Assembly (NCBI RefSeq): GCF_047344985.1
Contig: NZ_CP178861.1
Location: 3,100,001-3,164,000, forward strand
Length of the DNA stretch: 64,000 bases
Origin: Bdellovibrio sp047344985
GTDB lineage: Bacteria > Bdellovibrionota > Bdellovibrionia > Bdellovibrionales > Bdellovibrionaceae
Direction: 5' to 3'
Shown: positions 45,122 through 54,110 of the stretch, one piece after another
How the letters are laid out: each line of letters opens with the position of its first letter
How positions within the stretch are numbered: the stretch's first letter is position 1
Notes under the pieces: model-generated
What the model saw: the letters and a program-made list of their open reading frames with translations, nothing else
Databases searched by the model: none
What the model was told of the DNA's origin: nothing
Position numbers and translations under genes: made by a program

Positions 45122-45934
45122 ATGGCTGACCAAAACAACCAACCCCGCAGAAAGTTCTTACTGGGCGCTTTAACAGCGGCCATGGGGATGGTGGCAGTCG
45201 GAGCATGGAAACTCCCAAGAAAGGAAAAAGGTATGCTTACAATCAGAAAATCCAACGACAGAGGCCTTGCGGAACATGGATGGCTTAAATCTCGCCACAC
45301 TTTTTCTTTCGCTGAGTACTACGATCCGCAACACATGGGTTTTGGCCCTTTGCGCGTGATCAACGAGGACCGTATCGCAGGTGGCACAGGATTCGACACT
45401 CACCCGCATCGAGATATGGAGATCATTTCTTACGTGATCTCCGGTGGTCTTCGCCATCGAGACTCGATGGGAAATGTCACTGTGATTAAACCGGGCGAAG
45501 TGCAACGCATGAGTGCTGGCACAGGTGTGATGCACTCGGAATACAACGATCAAGACAAGGATGAAACTCATTTCTTCCAAATCTGGATCACGCCGGAAAA
45601 ACGCGGAGTCAAACCTGGTTACGGTCAAAAGTCCTTTGAGAAAGAACTGAACTCACAAAAGCTTGTGCATGTGATTTCTAAAGGCGGAGTGAATGGTTCC
45701 ATTGATATCAACCAAGATGCCAATGTGTATATTTCCCGTCTTAAAAAATCCGAAGACTTGGATTTTAAAGTTCCTGCAGGTCGTAAGCTTTGGCTGCAAC
45801 TTGTGAAAGGCTCTGTGCAAGTCAATGGCGAGACTATTCAAACCGGTGATGCGATCGCAGCAACTGATATCTCAACTGCCGCTATCACTGCTTCAGAAGA
45901 TTCAGAAATGATTCTTTTTGATCTTCCAGCTTAG
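45122..45934 (+). CDS. Pirin family protein with Tat signal
   Basis: This 270-residue bicupin protein has pirin motifs GLAEHGWLKSRHTFSFAEYY and DTHPHRDMEIISYVI. The metal-binding His residues lie in THPHRD and a downstream MHSEYN. Pirins can have quercetinase activity or act as redox-sensing regulators. An N-terminal RRKFLLGALTAAMG resembles a twin-arginine signal, so this pirin may be exported folded to the periplasm, which is unusual because most pirins are cytoplasmic. AGGAGG precedes the ATG. It is probably controlled by the divergent LysR protein. Confidence 0.88.
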   Translation: MADQNNQPRRKFLLGALTAAMGMVAVGAWKLPRKEKGMLTIRKSNDRGLAEHGWLKSRHTFSFAEYYDPQHMGFGPLRVINEDRIAGGTGFDTHPHRDMEIISYVISGGLRHRDSMGNVTVIKPGEVQRMSAGTGVMHSEYNDQDKDETHFFQIWITPEKRGVKPGYGQKSFEKELNSQKLVHVISKGGVNGSIDINQDANVYISRLKKSEDLDFKVPAGRKLWLQLVKGSVQVNGETIQTGDAIAATDISTAAITASEDSEMILFDLPA

Positions 45935-45944
45935 TTCTTCAATC

Positions 45945-45971
45945 AGCGCGGGTGAAAACCCGCGCTTTCTT
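45945..45971. terminator. Bidirectional terminator pirin / histidine kinase
   Basis: AGCGCGGGT (45945-45953) pairs perfectly with ACCCGCGCT (45958-45966) around a GAAA tetraloop, followed by TTTCTT. It serves the pirin gene and lies at the 3' end of the convergent kinase gene. Confidence 0.88.
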
Positions 45972-47310
45972 ATTCAAATGGCAAATGAATTGTAAACTCG
46001 GCACCTTGCCCCAGTTGGCTTGTCGCAAAGATATGTCCGCCGTGAGCCTCAACAATTGTTTTTGCGATCGCAAGACCCAATCCAAATCCTGATTTCCCAG
46101 GAGATCTTGCGGCATCAGCACGGTAAAAAGGCTCAAAGATGTGTGCCAAATCTTTTTCAGCGATGCCCACACCATCGTCTTTCACTCTCAAAACACATCC
46201 ATCTTTTTCTTTTATCAAAGTCACGACAATGGGTACTGACTGAGGCTTTGCATATTTAATCGCGTTCTCAAGCAAGTTTCTTAGAACACGCTCTACCTGC
46301 ATGGGGTCGATCACGATAGATACGTCTTCAGGATTTTTTAAAACAACACCGGGAGCTGAGTCTTTGTAGTCTTCCACGACATGGGTCACAAGCTCTGTTA
46401 AATCTGTCGAAGATTTTTTTAACGAAGAAGCGCCCTCACGCAAACGGTAAGACTCTAAAATTTCCGCAACAAGTTCTTCCATTTTTTTAAGATCATCCTT
46501 AATGGACCCTTTGATCGCTTCATCTTTCAACAAATCAACGGCCACACCGACGCGAGTTAAAGGACTGCGCAACTCGTGACTGACGTCTCTTAAAAGCTGT
46601 TCTTTGGCGGCGACCATTTTCTCAAGTCCATCAGCCATATTATTAAAAGCTTCGCCAAGAACCTGGAACTCTCCGCCTTGACGAGTTTTAATTCGATATT
46701 TTAAATCTCCCATGGAGATTCTTTTTACACCCGTCATAAGAACTTTGATCGGCGACATCATCCAACGAATCGTCAGAAAGCTCATGATTAGAATTAAGAA
46801 AATAAATCCCGCCACCGCCACAAATGGAAATGCAAAGCCGCGCGGAATTTCTTTTGCTGAAACGAACCATGCCGTGCGCGGCGAGGCTCCTTTGAGTTCA
46901 GCAAAGAAATATTCGTGATGCTTTCCAAGCACTACCTTCGGGGAATAGTGTTCATCTTCTTTTTCAATCTCATTAAAAGTAGGAAGATTTTTTTGATCGG
47001 CCAAAGATTCAAAACCTTCCACGCGGGCGTACAGATTTAAATCTTTGTATAGATCTTCAATGCCTTTTTCACTCAATGAGGAATTCAATTTTTGCTGAAG
47101 AGAAGACAAATAGAAAATGGCATTCTTCTCTGCAACCGGAGACAACCCGTGATCAGGTTTTAAAGAATGCACAAGCCAACCCAATCCGCCGATAATAAGA
47201 ACCGCCGTCAGCATAAAGGTAAAGAAAATACGAAAGAGGAGCTTTTTCTTTAAGCGATGTTTCTTATGAGGGTGTTTGTAACCTTCATGGTGACGATGAT
47301 GTCTTCTCAC
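45970..47310 (-). CDS. Sensor histidine kinase, CpxA-like, with His-rich N-terminus
   Basis: This 446-residue kinase starts with a cytoplasmic segment RRHHRHHEGYKHPHKKHR. TM1 (LFRIFFTFMLTAVLIIGGL), a ~110-residue periplasmic sensor, TM2 (FPFVAVAGFIFLILIMSFL) and HAMP follow. HisKA has the phospho-acceptor in DVSHELRSPLTRV. The HATPase has N box NLLENAIKYA, G1 VKDDGVGIAEKD and G2 GLGLAIAK. GTG at 47310 overlaps the response regulator stop as GTGA, so the pair is co-translated. The adjacent Spy/CpxP-like gene suggests envelope-stress sensing. The basic, His-rich tail could bind metal, but this is not known. Confidence 0.93.
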   Translation of the reverse strand: MRRHHRHHEGYKHPHKKHRLKKKLLFRIFFTFMLTAVLIIGGLGWLVHSLKPDHGLSPVAEKNAIFYLSSLQQKLNSSLSEKGIEDLYKDLNLYARVEGFESLADQKNLPTFNEIEKEDEHYSPKVVLGKHHEYFFAELKGASPRTAWFVSAKEIPRGFAFPFVAVAGFIFLILIMSFLTIRWMMSPIKVLMTGVKRISMGDLKYRIKTRQGGEFQVLGEAFNNMADGLEKMVAAKEQLLRDVSHELRSPLTRVGVAVDLLKDEAIKGSIKDDLKKMEELVAEILESYRLREGASSLKKSSTDLTELVTHVVEDYKDSAPGVVLKNPEDVSIVIDPMQVERVLRNLLENAIKYAKPQSVPIVVTLIKEKDGCVLRVKDDGVGIAEKDLAHIFEPFYRADAARSPGKSGFGLGLAIAKTIVEAHGGHIFATSQLGQGAEFTIHLPFE

Positions 47311-48005
47311 AGAACTTCCTCCACAGGAGCAATAAAGCAGTATCCTTCACCCCACACGGTTCTTAAGAATACTGGCGACTTCGCAGGGTCTTTAAGTTTC
47401 TGGCGAAGGCGACTGATCGCCACATCGATACTGCGATTGTAAGCTTCCCAATCCACGCCGCGCAGATCATCCATAATACGATCGCGAGAAAGACTTTGTC
47501 CTGCGTGGGACATTAATAATTTTAAAAGTTCATACTCATGGGTACTAAGATTTAAATTTTGCCCTTCAAGAAAAGCCGCTCGCAACTGTGTATCTAAAAT
47601 CAGACTGCCTGATTTTAATTTCCCTGAAGAGGACGAAGCCGATTTCTTTGAACGACGAATCAGGCTTTTAATTCTTGCAACCAACTCACGAGCTTCAAAA
47701 GGTTTTGGCAGATAATCATCAACACCAAGCTCAAGACCTAAAACCTTATCTGAAGTTTCTCCGCGCGCTGTGAGCATCAAGATCGGCACATCACTAAAGC
47801 TGCGAATTTTTTTGCACACTTCAAAGCCGTCCATCTCTGGCAGCATCACGTCCAAAATAATCGCATCGATTTTGTCTCTTTTAAGAAGCTGCAAACCTTC
47901 TGACGGCAATAACGATTGCACGATCTGCAGTTCAAACTGATTGAAATACTGCTTAAGAAGTTCACCTAATTTTTGATCGTCATCGATCAGAAGTATGCGA
48001 TTCAT
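47307..48005 (-). CDS. OmpR/CpxR-family response regulator
   Basis: This 232-residue regulator has a receiver domain (RILLIDDDQKLGELL, phospho-acceptor Asp in AIILDVMLPEMDG, Lys in YLPKPFEARELV). It also has a C-terminal winged helix (LNLSTHEYELLKLLMSHAGQ and RSIDVAISRLRQKL). The ATG at 48005 begins the first receiver strand; a TTG at 48023 would prepend six residues. It is the first gene of the kinase operon. Phased direct repeats upstream are a likely site for its own binding (see separate entry). Confidence 0.95.
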   Translation of the reverse strand: MNRILLIDDDQKLGELLKQYFNQFELQIVQSLLPSEGLQLLKRDKIDAIILDVMLPEMDGFEVCKKIRSFSDVPILMLTARGETSDKVLGLELGVDDYLPKPFEARELVARIKSLIRRSKKSASSSSGKLKSGSLILDTQLRAAFLEGQNLNLSTHEYELLKLLMSHAGQSLSRDRIMDDLRGVDWEAYNRSIDVAISRLRQKLKDPAKSPVFLRTVWGEGYCFIAPVEEVL

Positions 48006-48065
48006 AGGCCCATCATAATCCAAAAGCGTTTTGGGCTAAAGGCTTTTTCCTAGGATAATCAAGCA

Positions 48066-48093
48066 GTTACAATTTGTTACAATCATTAACACT
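48066..48093. promoter_or_regulatory. Three phased direct repeats, candidate response-regulator box
   Basis: GTTACAAT occurs at 48066-48073 and 48076-48083, exactly 10 bp apart. A weaker copy TTAACACT lies at 48086-48093. Tandem repeats spaced one helical turn apart are typical for OmpR-family regulators, and these lie between the regulator gene and the Spy/CpxP-like gene. Confidence 0.65.
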
Positions 48094-48157
48094 CCTGCAA
48101 CCACCTTGACTCTCAAACCACCTAAACTGACTTCAGAAATCAACCACTACGGAGAAT

Positions 48158-48613
48158 ATGATTATGAGACATCATCACCATCATCACTACAGAAGAAGAT
48201 GGCCCAAGGTTTTAGGAATTCTTTTTGCGATCGGCAGTGTCGGCTTCCTAGCTGGTTGCCATAAAAGTCCTGAAGAGCGCATGACCGCGATCAGTGAAAA
48301 GATCGCCGACAAACTTGATTTTAATGCTCAACAAAAGGCTTTGCTCAGCGATATCACGTCAGAGTTTAAGAAAGATTTTTCTGAAGAAAAAAATCTGCGC
48401 AAATCCATGAAAGACGATTTCAAAAGCATGATTCTGGCCGATGACCTTGATAAAGCCAAGATCAAAGAGCATATCAAAGCTCGCCAGGAGCGCATGAATT
48501 CTAAAATCGATAAGTATCTGGATAAGGTGGCAGCTCTTCACAAGACTCTGACACCGGAACAGAAAAAAGAATTGATTGATAAGATCGAAAAATTCCAACA
48601 CAGATGGGAGTAG
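48158..48613 (+). CDS. Spy/CpxP-like periplasmic lipoprotein with His-rich leader
   Basis: This 151-residue protein has a leader RHHHHHHYRRRWPK and then a lipoprotein signal ending in lipobox FLAGC. The mature part is all helical and charged, with LTPEQKKEL near the C-terminus, the LTxxQ-type motif of Spy/CpxP chaperones and metal-resistance CnrX-like proteins. CpxP-family proteins bind unfolded periplasmic proteins and damp their own sensor kinase. GGAG precedes two ATGs at 48158 and 48164; either is possible. The divergent two-component genes and the repeats between them suggest feedback. The run of six histidines is natural. Confidence 0.8.
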   Translation: MIMRHHHHHHYRRRWPKVLGILFAIGSVGFLAGCHKSPEERMTAISEKIADKLDFNAQQKALLSDITSEFKKDFSEEKNLRKSMKDDFKSMILADDLDKAKIKEHIKARQERMNSKIDKYLDKVAALHKTLTPEQKKELIDKIEKFQHRWE

Positions 48614-48636
48614 GCTATGTACCTAGCCCTCTTTGC

Positions 48637-48671
48637 AAGTACGCCGGAGTCTTGGAAAACTCCGCGTACTT
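48637..48671. terminator. Stem-loop between the Spy-like gene and murF
   Basis: AAGTACGCCGGAGT (48637-48650) pairs with ACTCCGCGTACTT (48659-48671) with one bulged C and an 8-nt loop. There is no strong U-tract. It lies between two convergent genes and probably marks 3' ends for both. Confidence 0.6.
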
Positions 48672-48677
48672 CGACGA

Positions 48678-50099
48678 CTACTGCTTCTCCGAAAAATCCA
48701 AAGGCTCACAAGGAAAAACGAAGCGTTCAAGCTTTGTCCCTCGTGAGGCTTTTACCACCGCAATATCCCCCGCTTTCAGATATTGTGCTAGATCCTGTCC
48801 GGAAGCGTCCTTAAAATCTTTTTCAATCAAAGTGGGATTCTGATATCCCACTTTGCTTAAGCCGCGAGAGAACGCTTCATAGTCATCGCCGATAAAATAA
48901 ACTTTATCAAACCCCGCAGCGCCGACCCAAGTTCCAAGTTCTTCATGCAAAGCTGCCGAAGCTGAACCCAACTCACGCATCTGTCCAAAGACACCGACCT
49001 TACGACCTGTCACAGTCAGAAGCTTCATATTGTCGATCAAAGCCTTCATGCTGTCAGGGTTTGCATTGTAAGCATCAAAGATTATCTGCGCACCTGATTT
49101 CAGGTGCACCAGTTGGTTGCGTCCCCAATTTGTTTTACATTCAGGAAGACCTTTCCAAATTTCCTCTGGAGTCATTCCTGCTGCAAGTCCCAAAGACGCT
49201 GCCGCCATAAGATTCGTCAGATTTTGTGAACCGAAAACTTGAACAACAGCCGTTCCTTCTTTACCACCGATTTTTCCTTTAACGGAAAGTTCACTCATCG
49301 TCATGGAACTAATCATCAAGTGCACATCCGCGCGAGGATCTTCCGAAGAAAATGTCATGAGTTTTGAATGGTCATACTTTTCGCAAGCCTTCACATACAT
49401 ATTGTGAGTTTGTGCGTTGTCGAGATTATAAATGCGAATCGTATTTGGGCCCGCCGCTTCGTAAATTTCTTCTTTGGCTTCGGCCACCTTTTCGATGGTG
49501 CCGAAAAATTCCATGTGCGCGCGTCCCACCATCGTGCACACAACGACATCTGGTTCTGCGATATGAACCAACTCAGTTAATTCTCCCGCATGATTCATAC
49601 CCATTTCAACAATCGCAACATCTTTCGTCGGTGGAAGTTGCAAAAGTGTGAAGGGAACTCCCCAATGGTTGTTAAAACTTCCCTTGTTGTAGTGAACGTT
49701 CAATGTCGTTCCTAGCAAAGCCGCCGTGAATTCTTTCGTTGTGGTTTTTCCGTTAGAGCCTGTGATTCCCAAAACTTTGGCATGAGACTCACGACGAGCC
49801 CACGTACCCAAACGCTGCAAAGCTTTCAAAGTATCCGGAACTTTAAGAATCGTGACTTGGCCTTTGAGCTTTTGCACTTGTTCATTTTCTTCATGAACAA
49901 GAAGACCTGTGGCCCCTTGTTGAACCGCTTTTTCTAAAAACTGATGCGCATCGAAAGCATCGCCTTTCAAAGGAATAAAAAGCTGTCCTTTTAAATCCGC
50001 TCGTGTGTCGGTTCCAATACCCGCAAAATTTTTCTCAACAAGGCTGAGCGTTTGTGCTCCTGTGGCCCTGACAATGGTTTGCACGTCCATGGCTCTCAT
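48678..50099 (-). CDS. murF: UDP-MurNAc-tripeptide--D-alanyl-D-alanine ligase
   Basis: This 473-residue Mur ligase adds the D-Ala-D-Ala dipeptide to the UDP-MurNAc-tripeptide. The ATP loop GITGSNGKTTTKEF, then NYNKGSFNNHWGVPFTLL, VEMGMNHAGEL and FDAYNANPDSMKALI are characteristic. It follows murE after 6 nt, with AAGGGAG of the site inside the murE 3' end. In most bacteria mraY comes next; here the accessory region intervenes. A second in-frame ATG at 50090 is an alternative start. Confidence 0.97.
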   Translation of the reverse strand: MRAMDVQTIVRATGAQTLSLVEKNFAGIGTDTRADLKGQLFIPLKGDAFDAHQFLEKAVQQGATGLLVHEENEQVQKLKGQVTILKVPDTLKALQRLGTWARRESHAKVLGITGSNGKTTTKEFTAALLGTTLNVHYNKGSFNNHWGVPFTLLQLPPTKDVAIVEMGMNHAGELTELVHIAEPDVVVCTMVGRAHMEFFGTIEKVAEAKEEIYEAAGPNTIRIYNLDNAQTHNMYVKACEKYDHSKLMTFSSEDPRADVHLMISSMTMSELSVKGKIGGKEGTAVVQVFGSQNLTNLMAAASLGLAAGMTPEEIWKGLPECKTNWGRNQLVHLKSGAQIIFDAYNANPDSMKALIDNMKLLTVTGRKVGVFGQMRELGSASAALHEELGTWVGAAGFDKVYFIGDDYEAFSRGLSKVGYQNPTLIEKDFKDASGQDLAQYLKAGDIAVVKASRGTKLERFVFPCEPLDFSEKQ

Positions 50100-50105
50100 T
50101 GTTTT

Positions 50106-51599
50106 TTATCTCCCTTGCAAAGCCTCTTCTGCCACTTTCACGTCGCTAAAAGGAAATTTATCTTTGCCTATAATCTGATAATCTTCGTGCCCTTTTCCCG
50201 CGATGAGAATCACATCGCCAGGTTGGGCTTTTTGAATAGTTTGATGAATGGCTTCTTTACGATCCACGATCACGGATGTCTTGGCTTTATCAGCCCCGGC
50301 AACACCTGCCAAAATATCTTGGATGATTGCTTGTGGATCTTCGGTGCGCGGATTGTCTGACGTGATCACGACTTGATCGGAGTATTTTAAAGACATTTGC
50401 GCCATCAAAGGTCGTTTGCCCTTATCGCGATCTCCGCCGCAACCAAAGATCGTCCAAATACGTGCGGAAGATTTTAAACTCTCGCGCACGCTGCGAATCG
50501 CCGTTAGAACATTTTCCAATGCATCCGGAGAATGTGCATAATCCACAAAAATAGAAAGATTTTGATTGTTCGCAACAGACTGCAAACGTCCCGGCACACC
50601 TGTGAATTTATTCAAAGCCGAAATACAAACGGGTAAAGGCAGTCCCGCAGAAAGACCCGCGCCCAAAGCCGCCAATGCATTCATCACGTTGTGAACTCCC
50701 GACATCGGCAAATGAACTTCGCCTTCTCCCATTGGAGTCTGCACTTTAAAATGCGTCAGAGCGAAATCCATTTTTAGAATTTCATAACGAATGTCTGAAT
50801 CACTTGCGCCATAAGTCCAAAGCACTGCAGGGTCCGCGACACGCAACCGACGACCGTATTTATCTGCCGTATTGATGATGGCATAACAAGGACGCTTTTC
50901 CGTTTTCCATAAAAGATCCGTGAAAAGTCTTTGCTTCGCTTCAAGATAGTGATCCATGGTGCCGTGATAATCTAAATGATCGCGCGTGAGATTTGTAAAA
51001 ATCACGGTGTTAAAGGGAACGCTATCAACGCGTTTTTGATCAAGAGCGTGCGAAGAAACTTCCATCGCAACGGCCATCGCTCCTTCAGAGCGAAACTCAC
51101 GCAAACGCCTTTGCAAAAAGATCGGATCCGGAGTCGTCATTTCCGAAGGCCAAACTTTCTCACCCAAATGATGATTAACAGTTCCGATCACTCCTGTAGG
51201 AATACGGCCCTCATTTAAAATTGCTTCTGTCATGTAAGTCACAGAAGTTTTTCCGTTTGTTCCTGTGACGCCGACACAGAAAAGTTCTTGCCCTGGATCA
51301 AGATAAAACCGGCTTGCCAAAATATCCAAAGCCTCGCGTGTATTAGGAACTTGCAAAACAAAACCAGAAAACTCAGTAGGAACCGTGCCTCGGTCTTCCA
51401 CGACAAGAGCGGCCGCCCCTTTTGCGATCGCATCATGAATAAAACTATGTCCATCAAGCTTGCTGCCACGAATCGCAACAAAAACCGATCCCGGCACAAC
51501 CAGGCGTGCATCGTTAAAAATTCCAGAGAGTTCTACATCTTGCGGAAGAGACTCTTCAGGAAGGCCGGAAAAGATGGAAAATAATTGGTTTAGCTTCAT
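50106..51599 (-). CDS. murE: UDP-MurNAc-L-Ala-D-Glu--meso-diaminopimelate ligase
   Basis: This 497-residue Mur ligase adds the third residue of the stem peptide. ATP loop GVTGTNGKTSVTYM, NLTRDHLDYHGTM and VDYAHSPDALENVL are present. The substrate signature DNPR in VVITSDNPRTEDP marks the meso-diaminopimelate-specific type. The start at 51599 begins the conserved N-terminal LNQLFSIFSG; the frame stays open to 51905, but that stretch only mirrors the divergent esterase gene. It is coupled closely to murF. Confidence 0.97.
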   Translation of the reverse strand: MKLNQLFSIFSGLPEESLPQDVELSGIFNDARLVVPGSVFVAIRGSKLDGHSFIHDAIAKGAAALVVEDRGTVPTEFSGFVLQVPNTREALDILASRFYLDPGQELFCVGVTGTNGKTSVTYMTEAILNEGRIPTGVIGTVNHHLGEKVWPSEMTTPDPIFLQRRLREFRSEGAMAVAMEVSSHALDQKRVDSVPFNTVIFTNLTRDHLDYHGTMDHYLEAKQRLFTDLLWKTEKRPCYAIINTADKYGRRLRVADPAVLWTYGASDSDIRYEILKMDFALTHFKVQTPMGEGEVHLPMSGVHNVMNALAALGAGLSAGLPLPVCISALNKFTGVPGRLQSVANNQNLSIFVDYAHSPDALENVLTAIRSVRESLKSSARIWTIFGCGGDRDKGKRPLMAQMSLKYSDQVVITSDNPRTEDPQAIIQDILAGVAGADKAKTSVIVDRKEAIHQTIQKAQPGDVILIAGKGHEDYQIIGKDKFPFSDVKVAEEALQGR

Positions 51600-51633
51600 A
51601 GACTCGCTAGAAAGAATAGCGTATGACTGAGTT

Positions 51634-52311
51634 ATGAGACAACTCGGAAAGATACATTGCCAAGAAATAAATAATGACGATAACGCGCCTTGGGTGCTCT
51701 TTTTCCACGGCTTTGGCGCCGACTGCAATGACCTGTTTTCTTTAGGAGAAATGATCTCCACTAAGCAAACATACAACTGGCTTTTCCCGAATGGAATTTT
51801 AGAGGTTCCCATTGGCCCCGCTTGGATGGGACGCGCATGGTGGACGATTGATATGATGGAAATCCAGCGAGCTGCGGAGCGTGGGGAACACCGCGACTTC
51901 AGCAATGATACGCCGAAGGGACTTCCGAAAGCTTACGATGCCGCCATGGAAATGATTCGCCAGCTCAAAGTTCCTTGGAACCAAATTGTTTTGGGAGGTT
52001 TTAGCCAAGGAGCGATGCTCGCCACAGAACTTTATTTGCGAGCGCCCGAAACCCCTAAAGGTCTTGTGATCATGTCAGGAACTCTTTTGCACCAAGATGA
52101 GTGGAAAAAGTTAGCTCCGAATCGTGCGGGTCAACGATTCTTCCAAAGTCATGGAGAAATGGACCCTGTTTTAGGAATCAAACAAGCTCGACAGCTTGAA
52201 ACTTTGCTCACGCAAGCCGGAATGAAAGGCTCTTTGCAAAGTTTCCGCGGAGGACATGAGATCCCAACTCCAGTCCTTATGAAAATCGGCGAGTATTTAA
52301 ATAATATCTAA
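51634..52311 (+). CDS. Serine esterase / phospholipase (carboxylesterase family)
   Basis: This 225-residue alpha/beta-hydrolase of the phospholipase/carboxylesterase family resembles acyl-protein thioesterase. It has oxyanion region LFFHGFGADCNDL, nucleophile in LGGFSQGAMLA, acid in GEMDPVLG and His in FRGGHEIP. No signal peptide is visible, so it is predicted cytoplasmic. It is divergent from murE with only 34 nt between starts and overlaps the convergent epimerase gene by 4 nt. The natural ester is unknown. Confidence 0.9.
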   Translation: MRQLGKIHCQEINNDDNAPWVLFFHGFGADCNDLFSLGEMISTKQTYNWLFPNGILEVPIGPAWMGRAWWTIDMMEIQRAAERGEHRDFSNDTPKGLPKAYDAAMEMIRQLKVPWNQIVLGGFSQGAMLATELYLRAPETPKGLVIMSGTLLHQDEWKKLAPNRAGQRFFQSHGEMDPVLGIKQARQLETLLTQAGMKGSLQSFRGGHEIPTPVLMKIGEYLNNI

Positions 52312-53171
52312 TTCATTTTTTGCAAAAGCGGCCCCATCCACTCTTTTAGGGGCTTTGCTTGAAATCCTTCGGACTTGGCTTTATCGACATTCATAAACCA
52401 ATCCGAAGGAATCCCAAACGGCGACCAGGCTTCTTCGGATGGTTCCTTTAAAAGGTTGGCTTTTTTGCCCGTCATCTTTTCAATCATCCCGACAAGTTCA
52501 CCTAATTTTAAAACATCTTCTGAAGCAAAATTGAAAATTCCTTCACGTCTTCCATGAATCAACCAAAGCAAAGATCTTGCCGCATCTTCAGAAGTAATAA
52601 ATGAAAAACGGGCTTCCAAGTTTGGATAATAAATCGGCGAACCCTCTTTGACTCTCTTTACCTGATTATGCAATCGCAACGTGTAATCGTCTTCACCGAC
52701 AACGACGGGGAAACGCGCAAAAGCCCATTTAAAAAAGTTTTGATTCGCGAAAACATTTTCAGCGGATCGTTTTCCTTCGGCGTATTCTTCCATAGGATTT
52801 TTTGGAGTTTGCGCGTGATACATGAACGGATTCACTTCTTCTTCGCGAAGATTTGCTCCCCAATTGTAAACGGACATTGTCGAAGTCATAACGTAGAACG
52901 GAGTCTTCTCCGCAAAAATTTCAACAGCGGCTTTGGCCTGCTCCGCATTCATACACACTTGATCCACAACGACATCGAACTTAAGTCTCTCAACAGCCTT
53001 CGCCAGATCTGACTTATTGTTACGGTCTGCTTTCAGACGATGCACCTTTGCCCCGAAATCATCTTCCACTTGCCCGCGAGAAACCACCCAGATTTCATGG
53101 CCTTCATTGATTAAAGAGTGAACCAGTCTTTTTCCAAAATATCTTGTGCCACCGATAACGAGAACTTTCAT
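52308..53171 (-). CDS. NAD-dependent epimerase/dehydratase family protein
   Basis: This 287-residue extended SDR protein has the NAD motif VLVIGGTRYFGKRLV at the N-terminus and a DVVVDQVCMNAEQAKAAV strand. The usual YxxxK is not clearly conserved; a YAEGKRSAENVF sequence is the likely catalytic stretch, with Tyr and Lys three apart plus one. Related proteins act on nucleotide sugars or bind RNA (CSP41-like). It follows the nucleotidyltransferase gene after 3 nt, so they form a pair. Substrate unknown. Confidence 0.82.
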   Translation of the reverse strand: MKVLVIGGTRYFGKRLVHSLINEGHEIWVVSRGQVEDDFGAKVHRLKADRNNKSDLAKAVERLKFDVVVDQVCMNAEQAKAAVEIFAEKTPFYVMTSTMSVYNWGANLREEEVNPFMYHAQTPKNPMEEYAEGKRSAENVFANQNFFKWAFARFPVVVGEDDYTLRLHNQVKRVKEGSPIYYPNLEARFSFITSEDAARSLLWLIHGRREGIFNFASEDVLKLGELVGMIEKMTGKKANLLKEPSEEAWSPFGIPSDWFMNVDKAKSEGFQAKPLKEWMGPLLQKMN

Positions 53172-53174
53172 TTT

Positions 53175-53936
53175 TTACAATCCTTGTTCTTTTTGCAGAG
53201 TCAAAATACGTGCCCGAATGTCAGCCGCTTGCTCTTTGAGTGTTTTGATATCCGTTCCTTGCAAATACTTTTCAATCAGTTTTGCTTCGGATAATTCGAA
53301 ATCACGATAGATATAGCGCATGCCAAAATCGTGCTTCTGTGGAGTTTTCAGATATCTTTGCAATTGCACCCACATCGTCACCAAACGCTGATAAAAAATA
53401 AAGCTATCAATAAATTTTCCCCGCTCAGCTTCCTTCAAAAAGGTGCGGTACATGACTTCAAAACGGGCGATCCAGTTTTTAAAATCCAGCTTCTTAGGCA
53501 TTTCATATTTAGGCGCCTTCGAAGCCTCTTTTAAAATATTCTTTTTATCAAAAAGAATAACGGGATCTCCGTGCCGATCCGTATTGAAAAACTCCTGATA
53601 GTCTTCGGGATTCAAACTTTGAAAAACACCGGCATCTATGTAGTAAGTTTCCGGCCCCTCGTCAAAAACGTAAAATTTTTGGGCAAAGTTTTTCCACGGG
53701 GACTCTTCCACTTTCCAAACATGGCTCACGGATGAAATCACCGGCAAAGCTTTTTCAATTTGTTGAAAAACGATTCCCGGATTTTCACAAATCGCAACCA
53801 CATCCGTGTCAGACAGATCATCTTCAAATCCGGTCGCGGTTGAGCCTCCCAACCAAGCTGCATGAATTTGCGGATGAGCTTCGAGAGCTTCTTTCAGAGT
53901 TTTGACAATATGGTCTTTAGAAAAAAGAGTTTCCAT
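53175..53936 (-). CDS. Nucleotidyltransferase-fold protein
   Basis: This 253-residue protein has the pol-beta-type nucleotidyltransferase signature AAWLGGSTATGFEDDLSDTD (GGS followed by D-x-D metal site). A third acidic residue is likely near YYIDAGVFQ. The C-terminal half is helical. This resembles aminoglycoside-nucleotidyltransferase-like or toxin/antitoxin (MNT) folds, but no drug-modifying or HEPN partner is seen. It is co-transcribed with the epimerase gene. Function unknown. Confidence 0.8.
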   Translation of the reverse strand: METLFSKDHIVKTLKEALEAHPQIHAAWLGGSTATGFEDDLSDTDVVAICENPGIVFQQIEKALPVISSVSHVWKVEESPWKNFAQKFYVFDEGPETYYIDAGVFQSLNPEDYQEFFNTDRHGDPVILFDKKNILKEASKAPKYEMPKKLDFKNWIARFEVMYRTFLKEAERGKFIDSFIFYQRLVTMWVQLQRYLKTPQKHDFGMRYIYRDFELSEAKLIEKYLQGTDIKTLKEQAADIRARILTLQKEQGL

Positions 53937-54110
53937 AAAGGAATTATGTCAGCCATCCGACAACTTGGTACTTGTCTTTTAAAGTATCAATTTATGAGAC
54001 CGAAAGTGATATATAACAATCCGTTTGCTCGTTTATACCGAACAGAAAAACCTTTAGTGCTAAGGAACGGGACTTGATGTTTGGCCGCATTGCGGACGAA
54101 AATTGCTTCG

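Noticed and set aside
51600..51905. N-terminal extension of murE by about 100 codons
   Set aside because: The extension lies opposite the esterase gene, has no Mur-ligase sequence, and the family N-terminus begins at the ATG at 51599.
53175..53936. MNT/HEPN toxin-antitoxin pair
   Set aside because: The nucleotidyltransferase motif is present, but the neighbour is an epimerase-like protein rather than a HEPN toxin, and the protein is larger than typical MNT antitoxins.
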